Part shown: piece after piece, positions 31,432 to 43,454 of the stretch
Layout: every line of letters starts with the position of its first letter
Position numbering within the stretch: the first letter of the stretch is position 1
DNA from: Macrosoma leucophasiata
Taxonomy: Eukaryota; Arthropoda; Insecta; Lepidoptera; Hedylidae
Direction: 5' to 3'
Assembly (NCBI GenBank): GCA_036365455.1
Contig: JAWQUS010000011.1
Span: forward strand, 7,274,001-7,338,000
DNA: 64,000 nucleotides
Translations under genes and position numbers: made by a program
Notes under the pieces: generated by a model
What the model saw: the letters and a program-made list of their open reading frames with translations, nothing else
Database searches by the model: none
Told to the model about the DNA's origin: nothing

Positions 31432-31528
31432 ATTTAAAAATATAGTGACATCCCTATTGCTTCGATGGAGTGTAGGTAAATATTTTATAAAATGGGCTTA
31501 GTTTCCATACTGTTTGTATCCATACTGC

Positions 31529-31684
31529 GGTAATGTGCCCGGAGATGTCAATAGGCTCGCCACCTGTTACATGGGCCAAAATGTAACCGGCGAATCGCGG
31601 GTGTTTGCATGCATACTTGAATGCATGCATTTACCTCTGCCTACCCCTTCGGGGATTACAGGCGTGAAGTTACGTTTTTTTACG
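31529..31684 (+). repeat. tRNA-derived SINE, copy 3, 3' part
   Basis: Resumes with GGTAATGTGCCCGGAGATG and ends GATTACAGGCGTGAAGTTAC. It completes the copy broken at 30078. Confidence 0.85.
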
Positions 31685-31919
31685 CATATTGAATATTCCG
31701 TAATAAGATGTTTTGAGCATGAATTATTTAAACGTAAGGTATTTGGATTCATTTATGTTTTGATAGCTTGGTATTTAGATCTTAGGGTATTTTGAGTTCG
31801 ATCTTATTATGCTAACCTAACCAAACGCACCGTGTTGATTTGGGTGGTTAAGAATTTGTAAATCTGTAAATTAATTAGGGTTCATTACAAGACACGGAAG
31901 GTTATAATTGTAAAAAATC

Positions 31920-32170
31920 TAAATCGAAAATCTTGTGTGTGTGTGCTATGAAATTTGAAGAGTTCCCTCGATTTCTCCAGGATCCCATCATCACATATTG
32001 ACATGGTTACAATGGGACCAACTGTGCAATATACCCTTTCAAACAAAAAAAAATCATCCAAATCGGTGCAGGCGTTTACAAACTATCGGGGAAAATACAT
32101 AAAAAAAAAAATATCCGGACGAATTGTGAACCTGCTCCTTTTTTCGAAGTCGGTTAAAAAGAGGCGTAAT
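31920..32170 (+). repeat. Retroelement tail of the GAAGTCGGTTAAAAA type
   Basis: Contains GAGTTCCCTCGATTTCTCCA, AAATCGGTGCAGGCGTTTAC and the end TTCGAAGTCGGTTAAAAAG. No intact ORF. Confidence 0.5.
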
Positions 32171-32229
32171 TCAACACGGGGTATGTCATATGACAGTACA
32201 TATTTTATGATCTTTATATAAAATAATAA

Positions 32230-33785
32230 TACATATTGTAATTGATATATGAAGTGTATGTTATACGAAACAAAATAAGTTCTTTTGAGTGTTATATAAC
32301 TTGATATTATATAAAATAAACATTATACCAATTGAACCTTATACCTTATGAAAATATGCCAAACGTTATTATACAAAATGTGACGCACTCGCTTCAAAGC
32401 AGCTTAGGTCCAATTTTCTCAAATACAAATACATGTTATGTGAAAGTTACATTTCTATTTGTTGCTTCAAAGTAACATTTCAACCAGAGTACGTCTCACC
32501 TCGATTTCATTGTTAAACCAACGAAAAGGCTCACTTTGATCCTTTCTCTTAACTGCACCGTGCTAGATTCCATTTTCAGTTTAATCGAGCTTAAAGTATT
32601 GTATTGTTACCTAACTTACCTTTTGTGTAGTGCTTCTAGAATGTTCTGAAGTCTAGACTGGGCTTCTGAGAGTTAAACCTGGTTTAATTACAACGTGTAT
32701 CACGACTGCATTGATTTATTTACGTAATCATTTGTCTGTATTTTTATCTACTAAATTTTAGTGGTCCAGTAATCAAACAATTGGATTAGCGTGGCAAAAG
32801 TGTTAATTTGTTTGACTGTACCGACAGTCCACGTGGACTTCATAAATAATTTATCAACTAAGAAAAAGATGGGTCGTTCTTTTATCTAAACCGTGAACGA
32901 AACGTTCTTTGCAAAGTGGCTAGCTATCTCGTAGTGTGAGAGGTAAGTTTGAAATATTGAATGATCAGAATTTAATATTTTAAATTACAGTATTAGGTAA
33001 AGTTGTGCAAGTATTTATCAACTTTAAGAAGACTTTTATTCGAAAATTAAACTTTAAGTTTTCCGATCTATTTTGTTCTAATTCATTTTTTATTTATGAG
33101 TAAGAGATCACTGACATCAAAACAGGGTTTTAACTTAAAACTTTTGAGAAAAACTTTGAACTCGATTTTATACTAAACTATAAGCTTATCAATGATCTTA
33201 TTAGCACTACTACATAAAACACTACCGAAACAATTTACCCTTAACATTTTTCTCATCAGGCCAAAACCTCAGAAGTTTAATAATGTTAAATTTAAACATT
33301 GACATGCTGCATAATTTTGCTTAAATTTATACAAAAAAAAATCAATATAGGATACTAATAATATTTTTTATGACGGTCTGATTTATTTTTATTTTTTATG
33401 AAGGCTATATATAATATATGAAATACCTATCGCTGTAGCCGTTCAAAACTGATAAAATAATTCAAATTAATGTGTTTTCCGCCTATCTGTACTGACTACT
33501 CGTGTATTCATTACAGGAACACGGTCGCGATTGTACATGCATACCGCCATTTTGGATATAACCCGAACACAATCGGGTTATTGTGATATATATACGTTGT
33601 TACCGTGAGATATTATACCGTTTGCGTTTCCGTGACCATTTACGGGTTATTTTTATTCTACCTGTGGTACCGCTGGGTGAGTTTCCTAAACCTGTAAATC
33701 TGTTGAAATGGGAATATATGACTATTATACAATTAATTCTACGTCTTATGGAGTTTTTTTTTCTCAGCGGTTTATTGTTGGTACT
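32230..33785. other. No recognisable gene
   Basis: AT-rich. A pyrimidine tract and AG at about 33517 precede a GC-richer stretch, but it has no domain I can name. Confidence 0.35.
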
Positions 33786-33789
33786 TTGG

Positions 33790-34075
33790 CTGCCTCAGTA
33801 GCCTAGTGGTAGCACTGCTACTACGATGGGGTCCTGGGTGCAAATCTCGGGTCTGAGGCTATCAGAGATAATGGCATAAAATCCTTTATGTCTAGTTCTA
33901 TTGGGATTTTTTCATTATCTGGAAGTTTCCCAGTACCTCGGAATTTGGTAACGTGCCCGGAGAAGTCGACAGACTCGCCACCTGTTACAAGGGCTTAAAT
34001 GTAACTCTCGAATTGTGACTGTTTGCATGAATGCATACATTTTCCTCTGCCAACCTCTTCGAGGATTACATGCGT
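33790..34075 (+). repeat. tRNA-derived SINE, copy 5
   Basis: Best-preserved A box in the window: GCCTCAGTAGCCTAGTGGTA. The B box is mutated (GGGTGCAAATCTCGGG). It ends near GGATTACATGCGTGAAAG. Confidence 0.8.
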
Positions 34076-34079
34076 GAAA

Positions 34080-34200
34080 GTATATGCCCGCCAAATCCCT
34101 TAGAGGGTAGGTAGAGATCGTGGAACCGCCAAATGTGCCTCTTCTACATTCATTACCATCTCCATACATGCACGCCGACTCCTACAACTTTTCACTCCAC
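34080..34200 (-). repeat. Retroelement ORF2 C-terminal scrap
   Basis: The minus strand reads MNVEEA-like and YPLRDLAG, the same pieces as at 28960-29050. Confidence 0.4.
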
Positions 34201-34209
34201 CTTCAGACT

Positions 34210-35160
34210 AGTTCAGACACTACTGTACCTTATTAGACAAGAAGGTCAATCTTCGTTTTACTGGGCCTCTCCAATCATTTACATATAATTGTGGATCAAG
34301 ATAAAAACTACACAACAGTGATTAATGAAATGTAACATCCAAGTGGATATTTTGGAGTAAACAATACAGTATGCATGTTTCGGTCTTGAAATGTATTATT
34401 TTTTTTAAGGTTCCATGTCTACCGCGGAACCCTAAAAACGATTCCAAAATGCCTTAACACATTATTTCTTTTGAAACTTCAATAGACATGTGCATTCTTT
34501 AAATATTCCCTCGCTCTAGTGGCCTGGTAAAACGGCAAGGCGACACGACCGTAGAGGCTTTACGCGCTCTCTGAGGCACGGGTACTAGACTCCGGTTTCA
34601 TATTGCGAATTTTCTCACAGACATAACTGACAATCAGCTTTTGGCGACCTGGAGACCGATCCTGGGAACACAGACTTCAGAATCGCGACTAGAAGGAGGA
34701 CCAACAAGGTAGTCGGCGAAATTAATATCGTACAATGTCTGTTATAAGAAACAGAAAATAAGAGATGTGAATGTAATTTAGTAGTACTTTCCGAAAGTAA
34801 TTTTTATACGTAGATATGTCGTTTGGTAATTTAAAAAGCTTGTAACGTGTTCTCTTCGGAATTAATAATGAAGTGGCGTGCCGCAATAATTTAATCTTCG
34901 GATCTTGGGGAAATGGTCTCGGTACTTCCTCAATAAAATACTCGCTTAAGGTAAAATGTAATGTCGATAATGCCGAAACCACTCTTGAAGGCTTTGTTAA
35001 AAGATTTTCATACGTGGTAAGTGTAGAAGATTTAAAAAAGTAAAAACACTTATTTTGTTGGTAGAGTTTAGGCATTGGAATGTAGCGACCCACTCCACTA
35101 GTAGAGGAAAATTAATTGGCCAGTGTAGTCAGAAAACCGAACAATGACGTTCAAATCATT
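34210..35160. other. No recognisable gene
   Basis: An open stretch at 34722-35093 (minus) has no recognised domain. A GC-richer patch at 34505-34710 is unplaced. Confidence 0.3.
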
Positions 35161-35189
35161 CCAACATGGTAAATACAACACGAGATGGG

Positions 35190-35560
35190 CAGCAGCTTCC
35201 TGCGATAAAACAACCGCCACTACGATCACCAATCCGCATACCAACCGTGGTGATTTTGGCATATTCTCCCATCTTCTCTTCTTGGGGTGCCTCTCCGACT
35301 AGCGAAGGTTGGCGGTCAATATGTCATATTGTTCTCGATTTCTGGCGAGACGAAACAACTCGGCTGCACTTGCTATTCCTGTCCATTCTCGAATGTTACG
35401 TAACCAAGATTTCTTTCTTCGTCCAACTCGTCTTTTACCGGCGATTTTTCCCATCATCATCAGTTGTACAGGACCGAGGTAGGCCAATTTTCGTTGTTTG
35501 ACGGTCTGCAAAAGCTCACGTTTCTGTTTCACGCGTCAAAGAACCTCCTCATTGATAACT
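35190..35560 (-). pseudogene. RTE-like LINE ORF2, C-terminal end
   Basis: The minus strand reads RKLAYLGPVQL, GKIAGKRRVGRRKKSWLRNI, REWTGIASAAELFRLARNRE and ILTANLR then stop. This is the usual last segment of LINE ORF2 (basic GKRxxGRRxxSWLRNxREW). The upstream reverse transcriptase is absent; the fragment starts at about 35540. Clade assignment is tentative. Confidence 0.65.
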
Positions 35561-35657
35561 TGACTTGACTTTTGAGTCCAGCTTATAGCCAACATTCGTG
35601 TGTACATTTCAAACGCCTCTATATGCCTCTATTCTCCCATAATGACGCGCAACACTA

Positions 35658-35883
35658 ACACCCATATTCTAAGACGTTACTCGAAACATTCCTTGACTCA
35701 CACTCAGCTTTTCTTTACGAGGACGCCTCGAAATCCATATTCTTAGTTTTATTTTGTACGGATTACCAATTTAGATAATTCACAAAGGCTATTAATTAGG
35801 CGTTATTAATTACCGCTAAAAATACCAATTCCATTGAGTGAGGTTGAGTTAAGGTTCGAGGTTACGACTTAGAATATGGGTGT
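35658..35883. mobile_element. MITE-like element with about 50-bp inverted ends
   Basis: Left ACACCCATATTCTAAGACGT and right, on the other strand, ACACCCATATTCTAAGTCGT; pairing continues with gaps for about 50 bp. TA lies at the left edge. Confidence 0.65.
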
Positions 35884-35889
35884 AAACCC

Positions 35890-36395
35890 TTATCATCGTC
35901 ATTTTTGTACGAGTATCAGAGCTTAAGCTCTGCTCCCTAATGGGAAAATAAAGAGTTGATGTTTTACTAATTAAGTTTTATTTTCTTTTATGAAACGATA
36001 ATTTATCGAATTTAGGATTATTGAATATGCCCGAATCTGATAAAATTGTTCCCTCATTTCATTGCAAAAAAATTTGATGTTTGAAATAACATCTAATAAT
36101 GGGACCATTTTGTAAAACTATTGTGTAAGTGAATATCAATATGAAATGAAATTGATAGCTGAATACTGATATTTCGAATTATTTTCAACAAAGTAAAAAC
36201 GGTACATAAAGTGGGTCAGACTCCATACATTTCTGAAACATTTCCGTAAGAATAATTCACAATGGATTAACCAAAGCCATCAAAATTATACAGTCTATGC
36301 TGGCAAATTTGCGGTCTCAAAACTTGTTATTTAAATTATTACTATATCTACGCTGCAATACCTCAAAAAATAAAAAAAATATATCAAATATCAAT
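35890..36395. other. No recognisable gene
   Basis: AT-rich spacer. Confidence 0.35.
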
Positions 36396-36399
36396 ACTT

Positions 36400-36562
36400 G
36401 AGGTGCTATAATTTTCAACACAGAGACATAACAGCTTAGAGCTCAGGAGCACCAATGCATTTACATTGAAATCTTTGTGTTTATGGAAATGTTTATAGAG
36501 TACAATATTCACTTACCATCAATGTGAGTTGTATGCTTGTTTGCCATCTTCATGACATAAAA
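36400..36562 (+). repeat. Hairpin-headed SINE, copy 11 (tail half, degenerate)
   Basis: ACAGAGACATAACAGCTTAG, then ATCAATGTGAGTTGTATGCT and CATGACATAAAAAAATG. The A-run marks its 3' end. Confidence 0.6.
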
Positions 36563-37039
36563 AAATGTTTTATTTCTACGCTGGCATTACCCAAAAACCC
36601 TACGAAAGCAAACATGAATAGGAAAATAATCGTAGCTTCCCGAATTTATTACAAAGAGCATATAAGAATTCATAACAATAAATTGCATTGCAGAGCAGCC
36701 GAACAATGATCTTGATATATATCTCAATATATCCTTAGTCACCCTCAACACCATAAAGCGATAAAAGTTGGCCGAAAGTAATTCACGGAGACGGCTAACG
36801 ATCTACTTCTATTGCTTTCAACAAATTGTGATGGCATTGCTTGTATTATGATCGTTCAGTCCATTTTCTATGTCGATTCGGACACATCCGGCTTCAAGAT
36901 CGTATGAGTTCGATTTCAATTATTATTCTTAGTAGACGTCAGGCATTTAGAAAGATTTCTTATGTAAAAATGTCTTGCTCTATTTTGTATGGTGTGAAAC
37001 GTAAGTATTGTACCGTAGAAGACGTTTTTTTTATATGTT

Positions 37040-37290
37040 ATGAAGTGGCAAACAAGCGTACAGTTTACATTGATGGTAAGTAAGCCTATGAACATTACTT
37101 GAAACTATTCAATGTAGATGCGTTGCCAGTCCTGAGGCTTAAGGTATTATGCCTCTGTGCCGGAAATTTCAGGGCCGTACATTACCACCTGCCCGAAACA
37201 CGATAGTGCTGAACACTACCATTTAGCGGCAAGTAGATTTGGTAATGCGGTGGTGCCTACGCCCGCAAGTCCCCTACGTGCAGTTCTGAT
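37040..37290 (-). repeat. Hairpin-headed SINE, copy 12
   Basis: GAAGTGGCAAACAAGCGTAC at left; the hairpin at right is decayed (GCCCGCAAGTCCCCTACGTG). Confidence 0.75.
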
Positions 37291-37299
37291 GAAAAAGTA

Positions 37300-38100
37300 G
37301 GCAAGGAATTAATTACCCATTATATTCTCGATCGCCCTTTACCTGACAACTCACATTATTACTTGTTTATAAAGTGCATGCGAGCGAGCTGACGAGAATT
37401 CATAAGTGAATCTTTTTTTTTAAACTATAGTATTTATGAATTTAGAATGATATCCTCACTTACTTTTTTCATACTTTGTTATTATAATGGAAGAAGAGAA
37501 AATATCTTGAAGACACTCTTAGATTTGAAGAAAAGAATTGAGCACTTGTTATAATAATATGAAGGTGTGTATTAATATGTGCCGACTTAGTACTCATAAA
37601 CTGGTAAATTATTTATTCCAGTAAGAGTGCCTCATAAAAAAGGCAAGCTATTTAGGTTCAGAGGTACAAGCCCTACAGCAGTTTTTAATATACTTCAACC
37701 AAAATGGAGACCTACGAAACCTAAGTCTGAGTAAAATTTGAAAAATAAACCGCAGTTGCTATATTTTATCAAAAGGGTCTAGAAAATACTGTTCCAAATA
37801 ACTATTAAAGCATTTAACAAGACTCCACAGGGTTTCGTTGAGAATTCTTTTACGGTGATCGTTAGTTTCTCTGAACAAATATTGTTTTAGAAGCTGCAAG
37901 TTTATTCTTCAATTTTCTTTTAAGATTCGCCTACTCTTTACTTCCTGGAAATATCGTTTCTATATTTGTCTTTTTCCTGAAAGAAAATTCACATTAGGAT
38001 AAAGAAGTAAAGGATTTTTGTAATGTCAGATACATTATGGAGGAACGGGTGAAAGTGTTCCTCCGACAAAAAGGGAGGATCCTTCGACCAGGCGAGGTGG
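37300..38100. other. No recognisable gene
   Basis: AT-rich spacer. Confidence 0.35.
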
Positions 38101-38105
38101 TAGCG

Positions 38106-38370
38106 CCTGGCAAATAAGCATGCCGCTCACGTGGATGTTAAGTGATGACTACTGAAATAGACATCTAACTACACAAAAACCACACATGGAAATACAGATG
38201 CGTTACCACCCCCGCCATACCATAGTGCTGACTGTGTAATTACGGGGACATACATTACTATCTAATAGGAACTCGATAGTGCTGAATACTAGCATTTGGC
38301 GGCAGATAGATTAGGTAATGCGGCGGTGCCTACACCCTCGTGCATCTACACAGAATCTCTACCAACAGTC
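38106..38370 (-). repeat. Hairpin-headed SINE, copy 13
   Basis: CCTGGCAAATAAGCATGCCG at left; GCGGCGGTGCCTACACCCTC at right. Diverged. Confidence 0.7.
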
Positions 38371-38405
38371 AAAAATGTAAACACAATATTTTCCAATATT
38401 TTTTA

Positions 38406-38690
38406 TTGGAACGAAGTTCATTATAGCGCGGAACGCTGCCTAAGGGGACTAGGCGAGCGTCACGAAAAATCGTCACGATATCGTGTTTAGCGCTCAGAGG
38501 GGGCAGGTTGAGTATAGGATTCGATTTATTCGTTCTCTCTCACTCTCTCGATAGTGACAAGCCACGACGACGCGCGTCTCTGCTGTGTATGCCTACATGG
38601 TTTTGTAGTGTTCGTGTGTATGTAGAGCTTTAGTTATTTTTAATATTTAAAAAAATAAACATGGGATTGTGAAGAGGAACTTCGTTCCAA
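38406..38690. mobile_element. MITE-like element with 14-bp terminal inverted repeats
   Basis: Ends TTGGAACGAAGTTC and GAACTTCGTTCCAA are perfect inverted repeats 285 bp apart. The inside includes GGGGGCAGGTTGAG and CTCTCTCACTCTCTC. No ORF. Confidence 0.7.
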
Positions 38691-38699
38691 TCTATTGTT

Positions 38700-40515
38700 C
38701 GTTTTTTTTTTTGAGAACCATCATAATATTTTATCAGGCTTAAATGTCTCTTAGCTGTCCTCACATTTCTCGCAGAAATAATAATGACGAAATACAGATC
38801 CACATTGACCTAGTTCGAACAGCAGAAAGTAGGTTAGTGATCAGTGCAATCGTAAATTTTCTAAGCAATCTGAAGACTTAACGATAACTGCGCAATGAAG
38901 TAATAACTGGAACCTATTACTCTTACAAAATTTTCTCAAAGTCGATATTTTTCAATGAAAATGCTTACTTAGTAGTCTTGCTCATCAATGTATTTCTTGT
39001 TGGTGGATAAGCTTGATGATAAGAATCTACACATTATTATAAAACACAGTTCGACTCGTCTGATTGTCTATTTGCGATAAACTCAAAGACGAGTACTACA
39101 CGGAGTTTCATGCGGTTTTTACCAGTAGATAGAGTGATTTATGGAAAAGTTTTGAGTATATAATTTCTTAAAGTTTTGTAAGAATTTATTGGAATATAAC
39201 AATGAATGTTGGAGGTGTCGGATATAATTAAGTCTGGGAGCTCTCATCAAAGGCGCTGCCTAAACCCTTTGAGATATAAAAAAACTTAGGCTGGAGCGCC
39301 TTCTGCGCTTGCCGATTGCACGGTAAAGTAGACTAGTGTAGCTTCGAGACAGGCCGCAAACAAAAGTTCGATAAAAAAGTATCGTGGAATTGCTTCTCTT
39401 TGGTAGATCTACAAAACCGTTTTTTCACACGGTCAATCTGACCAACTTTCAGTCTTTCATTATAGAACGTACTTTGCAAAAAAAAAGTCCGTTATGGCAT
39501 ATATCCTACCGACCAGAATGTCTTAACCGCCATTTTTCAGTTAAATTTCTCTTCCGAGAAGATAATTCTTGAAGAGTGGGCGGTGGCACGTCCCGACGCC
39601 ACGCTTTTTCATATACCTGACATATATTCAGTTTAAGTCCCTCTTTTGCTGAAGACTATATACTACTCTCTTGAAAGAAAGTTATCGCAACAGTAACAAG
39701 TTTTTATGGAAGAAAAACGTGATTTCGAAGCTGAATATTTTAACACAACTTTTGTACTGGCGGAATATTAAGCAATGGAAAAGAGATTTCTGTAATGAAA
39801 GGAAACTTAGAAGTTGGAGCTCATTTCATGAATTAATATTTATGAATACATACTAATAGATTATTAAGGTTTTATAGACAATCACTATCACCTCTGGTTT
39901 TTAAACAGTTATACATAATAATATATTAGTAGGTAGTGCACAAATTAATAAACTCCTATCAGTGAAATCACTGTTATTTTAATTTATCCGCTTCTTAATA
40001 ATAAGTACGGCCTGTCGTGGTGTGAAGCGTATTTCGTTTGGATGAAAATTCAAAGCCTCATAAGTACGCAGAGGCTTAATATTATATCCTCCGGAAATAA
40101 AAATGTACTCCACAATACTTAATCTCCTAAAAGTAGCATGTTTGCTACTTTCGTGGCTTATGATGCTTTTACGATTTTTCGTTGTTCATATTGATGGGAC
40201 CTGTATTGAACATATCATATTAGGCAAAGTACGATCCGCGGGCCGGAGTTAGCCCGGGCCGTAGGCAAAGGATTTAATTTTATGGCTATGAGTGGGCGAT
40301 ACCTGACAACCACTGGCATCAACTTCACGCTCACTCTGCTCGGACATAATATTTTTCGATGTAAAAACGATCAAATTTTACAAAAATATTACACGCTATA
40401 ATATTAAGTACAGTTCAAGATCTTTAAAATATTAAATAACTGGGATAGGTACCTACTTCATTATATTTTGTCGGTCAAATTAGATTGATTGGGATATATT
40501 TATCAGATTTTATCT
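38700..40515. other. Intergenic; retroelement tail at 39100-39300
   Basis: The block with AGATAGAGTGATTTATGG, GAATGTTGGAGGTGTCGG and GGCGCTGCC (39115-39285) recurs at 61030-61200. Otherwise AT-rich with no gene. Confidence 0.45.
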
Positions 40516-40520
40516 TACAA

Positions 40521-40603
40521 CTAGCTGTGCCCGCGACTTCGTCCACGTGAGAAAAAATATGATTGTTCAGTATCTACCCCGACGAAGTTGTGGGCGCAGC
40601 TAG
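40521..40603. repeat. 83-bp foldback element, intact copy
   Basis: CTAGCTGTGCCCGCGACTTC and its complement GAAGTTGTGGGCGCAGCTAG enclose TGATTGTTCAGTATCTAC. Also at 55724-55806 (intact) and 3728-3772 (half). Confidence 0.75.
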
Positions 40604-40851
40604 CATAAAAGTAGCCTAAGTTACTCCTTATTACATCAGGACTTTCACTGGCAGATACCAGTGAAAGTCCCATCAAAATCGGAGACACAAATTCTATTTA
40701 TTTGTATGTGTATGTATGTATGTATGTATGTATGGATGTATGGAGATAAAAGTAGCCTGAGTTACTCCTTATTACATCAGCTACCTACCCGTGGAAGTCC
40801 CGTCAAAGTCGGATACACTCCAATTCTACTTATTTGTATGTAGGTATGTAA
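40604..40851. repeat. Tandem retroelement-tail repeat with TATG microsatellite
   Basis: Two units with AGTAGCCTAAGTTACTCCTT, ATTACATCAG and GTCCCGTCAAAGTCGGA, separated by a (TATG)n run at 40704-40742. The same units occur at 56630-57115. The mariner copy at 40852 is inserted in the second unit. Confidence 0.7.
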
Positions 40852-42128
40852 TAGTTGGGGAAAAAGTCTTTTCGCATTATAGTATGTATGAACTTGTAAT
40901 AAAATCTCTTTGGCTGTAGTATTTGTATATGGCTGGTTTTGGTATCATTGAAAGTTAAAATTTTAAAGAACATAATTCCAAATTCAAATTAGGCAATTCA
41001 ATTTTCATTTGTTTTTCGTACTGTCAAGATGAGTGAATAATGAAGAAATTCGATACATTTTAAAATTTTACTACAAAAAAGGTAAAAATGCAACGCAAGC
41101 CGCGAAAAAAATTTTGCGATGTTTATGGACCTAGTGCAGTGTCTGTGAGAGTAGCACAAATTTGGTTTAAGCGTTTTCAATCCGGAAATTTTGATGTCAA
41201 AGATGCACCTCGCTCTGGTCGCTCTATTACGGATAAAATGGATGGCATTTTTGAAAAAGTGGAGCAAGATCGACATATCAGTAGTTACGACGTAGCTGAA
41301 GAACTGAGAATTGATCACAAAACAGTTTTGGCGCATTTGAAAAAAGCTGGGTACAAAAAAAAGCTCGATATTTGGTTACCTCACGAGCTTACTGAAAGAA
41401 ACCGTATGAACCGTGTACTCATTTGTGATTCTTTATTACGACGTAATGAAACCGAATCATTTTGAAGAAGCTGATAACTGGTGATGAAAAGTGGATCACG
41501 TACGACAAGAACGTGCGAAAAAGGTTGTGGTCAAAGGCCGGTCAGGCTTCACAGACTGTGGCGAAACCCGGGTTAACTCGCAATAAGGTGATGTTGAGTG
41601 TGTGGTGGGATTGGAAGGCCATTATTCATTATGAGCTATTACCACCAGGCAGGACTATTGATTCTGAACTCTACTGCGAACAACTGATGAGATTAAAGCA
41701 AGAAGTTGAGAGAAAGCGGCCGGAATTGATCAACAGAAGGGGTGTGGTGTTTCATCATGATAACGCTAGACCTCACACATCTATAGCCACTCAGCAAAAA
41801 TTAAGAGAGTTTGGCTGGGAGGTGTTAATGCATCCGCCGTATAGTCCTGACCTTGCACCTTCAGATTTCCACCTGTTTCGGTCTCTTCGGAATTCTTTAT
41901 GCAATGTTAGGTTAACATCACGAGAGGACTGCCAAATCCACTTGTCGCGGTATTTTGATGAGAAGTACCAAAATTTTTATAGCAATGGGATCATGTCCCT
42001 ACCTACAAGATGGCAAAAGGTTATCGAACAAAATAGTACATACATACTTTAGTTAAATTTAAATAAACTATATTAAAAAATGTTTTGAATTATCTTAAAA
42101 AATGCGAAGAAACTTTTTCCCCAACCTA
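40852..42128 (+). mobile_element. mariner element, copy 2
   Basis: Ends TAGTTGGGGAAAAAGTCTTT and AAACTTTTTCCCCAACCTA. Flanks before and after belong to the same tail repeat, which confirms insertion into it. Confidence 0.88.
41029..42052 (+). pseudogene. mariner transposase, copy 2 (frameshifts)
   Basis: A 2-bp loss after the start puts a stop four codons in (MSE stop), a 1-bp change near 41100 shifts frame, and a lost T at about 41462 breaks the frame between NETES and LKKLITGDEKW. The catalytic triad residues are all readable: TGDEKW, HHDNARPH and SPDLAPSDFHLF with 34 residues between the last two Asp (DD34D, mariner type). Ends NSTYIL stop. Apart from the shifts it is close to full length, so it is the best guide to the parent sequence. 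Confidence 0.85.
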
Positions 42129-43440
42129 AGAAAGCCCCGTAAAAATCAGTCAAGCCGTTCCCAAAATTAGCCCCGCCAAACAGACAGACAGACAGACAAA
42201 AATTGTAAAAAATGTTGTTTTAGTATATGTACCGTGTAAACATACATATATCCATTTAGTAAAAAGCGGTTATTTTAATATTACAAACAGACACTCCAAT
42301 TTTATTTATTTGTATGGATGGAAGGTAATATACAATATAAGACCTAAATATTCTGTGAACATTTTAAGCGTCTAATTGCTACCGATAATATTATTCAGCA
42401 AAAAATATACGAAAAAAAAAACACGTTTATTGCATGCTCCCTTGGACCCGTTAATATTTTCATTTTCTTATTTTTTGTAATTAATTTTGTCTTTATAGCG
42501 GTAACAGAAATACATAATTTGTGAAAATGTTAGCTTTCTAGCTGTCACTATTTATGAGATACAGGCTGGTGACAGACAAACGGACGGACAGACAGACAGA
42601 CAGACAGCGGAGGATTAGTAATCCGTAGGGTCCGTTTTTACCTTTTAGGTCCGAAAACCCCTAAAAGATGTAACTAAGATACAGAAAAGCTTTAAAATAT
42701 TCGATATGATTCTTTAAATTGACATAACTTTTTAAATTCTGGACCGATTAAATGAAACAAACACTTAATGTTAAGTGAAACTTACAATATATTAGTGAAA
42801 ACGCAAATCGAATAAGTCGTTTCTTATATTAGCGTGCACAAACACACACACAAACAGACATTTTTTCGGGATAAAAAGTACCCAGTGTTGTGTGCCAAAG
42901 GTTAAAGTATAATCATACCAAGTTTCATTGTAATCGGACCAGTTTTTCTGTGATGCTGGAACAAACAGACAGACAGACAGACGGACAAAATTTTTTCTAA
43001 TTACATATTTGTGTTCGGTATCGATCTAGTAACATGGGGATGTTGTTTATTTTTTCAATATTTTTAATGTACAGAATTTACACTTCTACAGTTTTATTAT
43101 AAGTATAGATTTAAAAGAGATTTGTCGGAATAAAAAACAACTACTTAACAGCAACACATATCAGTGTTGAATAAATTAAAAAAATAATCAATCCGCTGGT
43201 TTATTATACCACCCCAGTCTTTCGATGCAGTAAGAATAAATGTCTGTAAATTCTGCTTAAGTGCTGACCCTTTCCGAATAAATTTATCCGTATCACTCCA
43301 TATACATGCGACCCTTAAGATACTTTCAAGAGACGACTGACGATTACTGAATAAACATCACAAGTGATACAACATACAACGTTTGTAAGTTAATAGATTA
43401 TTAAAATTCTTCGGTATTATAAGATCGGTCGTTATCATCA
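42129..43440. other. Intergenic with retroelement tails and CAGA microsatellites
   Basis: Tail repeat at 42130-42310 (minus relative of 2916-3090). CAGA/GACA runs at 42181-42200, 42585-42607 and 42967-42984, each beside tail phrases such as GATACAGGCTGGTGACAGAC and GTTTCATTGTAATCGGACCA. No gene. Confidence 0.5.
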
Positions 43441-43454
43441 TAATTTCAGCCGAA

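Larger units (their letters stand above)
30079..31528 (+). mobile_element. THAP-domain-bearing DNA transposon fossil (P-element- or hAT-like)
   Basis: Left end CACAGTACACATATGAACAG and right end on the other strand GCAGTATGGATACAAACAG. From CAGTA onward 21 of 27 terminal bases agree and most differences are transitions. The 8-mer GGTAATGT occurs once in the intact SINE but here is present at both edges (30071-30078 and 31529-31536), as expected for an 8-bp target duplication. An 8-bp duplication is typical of P and hAT superfamilies, and THAP domains start P-element transposases and some hAT-derived proteins. Later insertions (a 2037-type repeat, an inverted repeat, a tRNA-SINE piece and a 5S-SINE) fill most of the interior. 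Confidence 0.75.
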
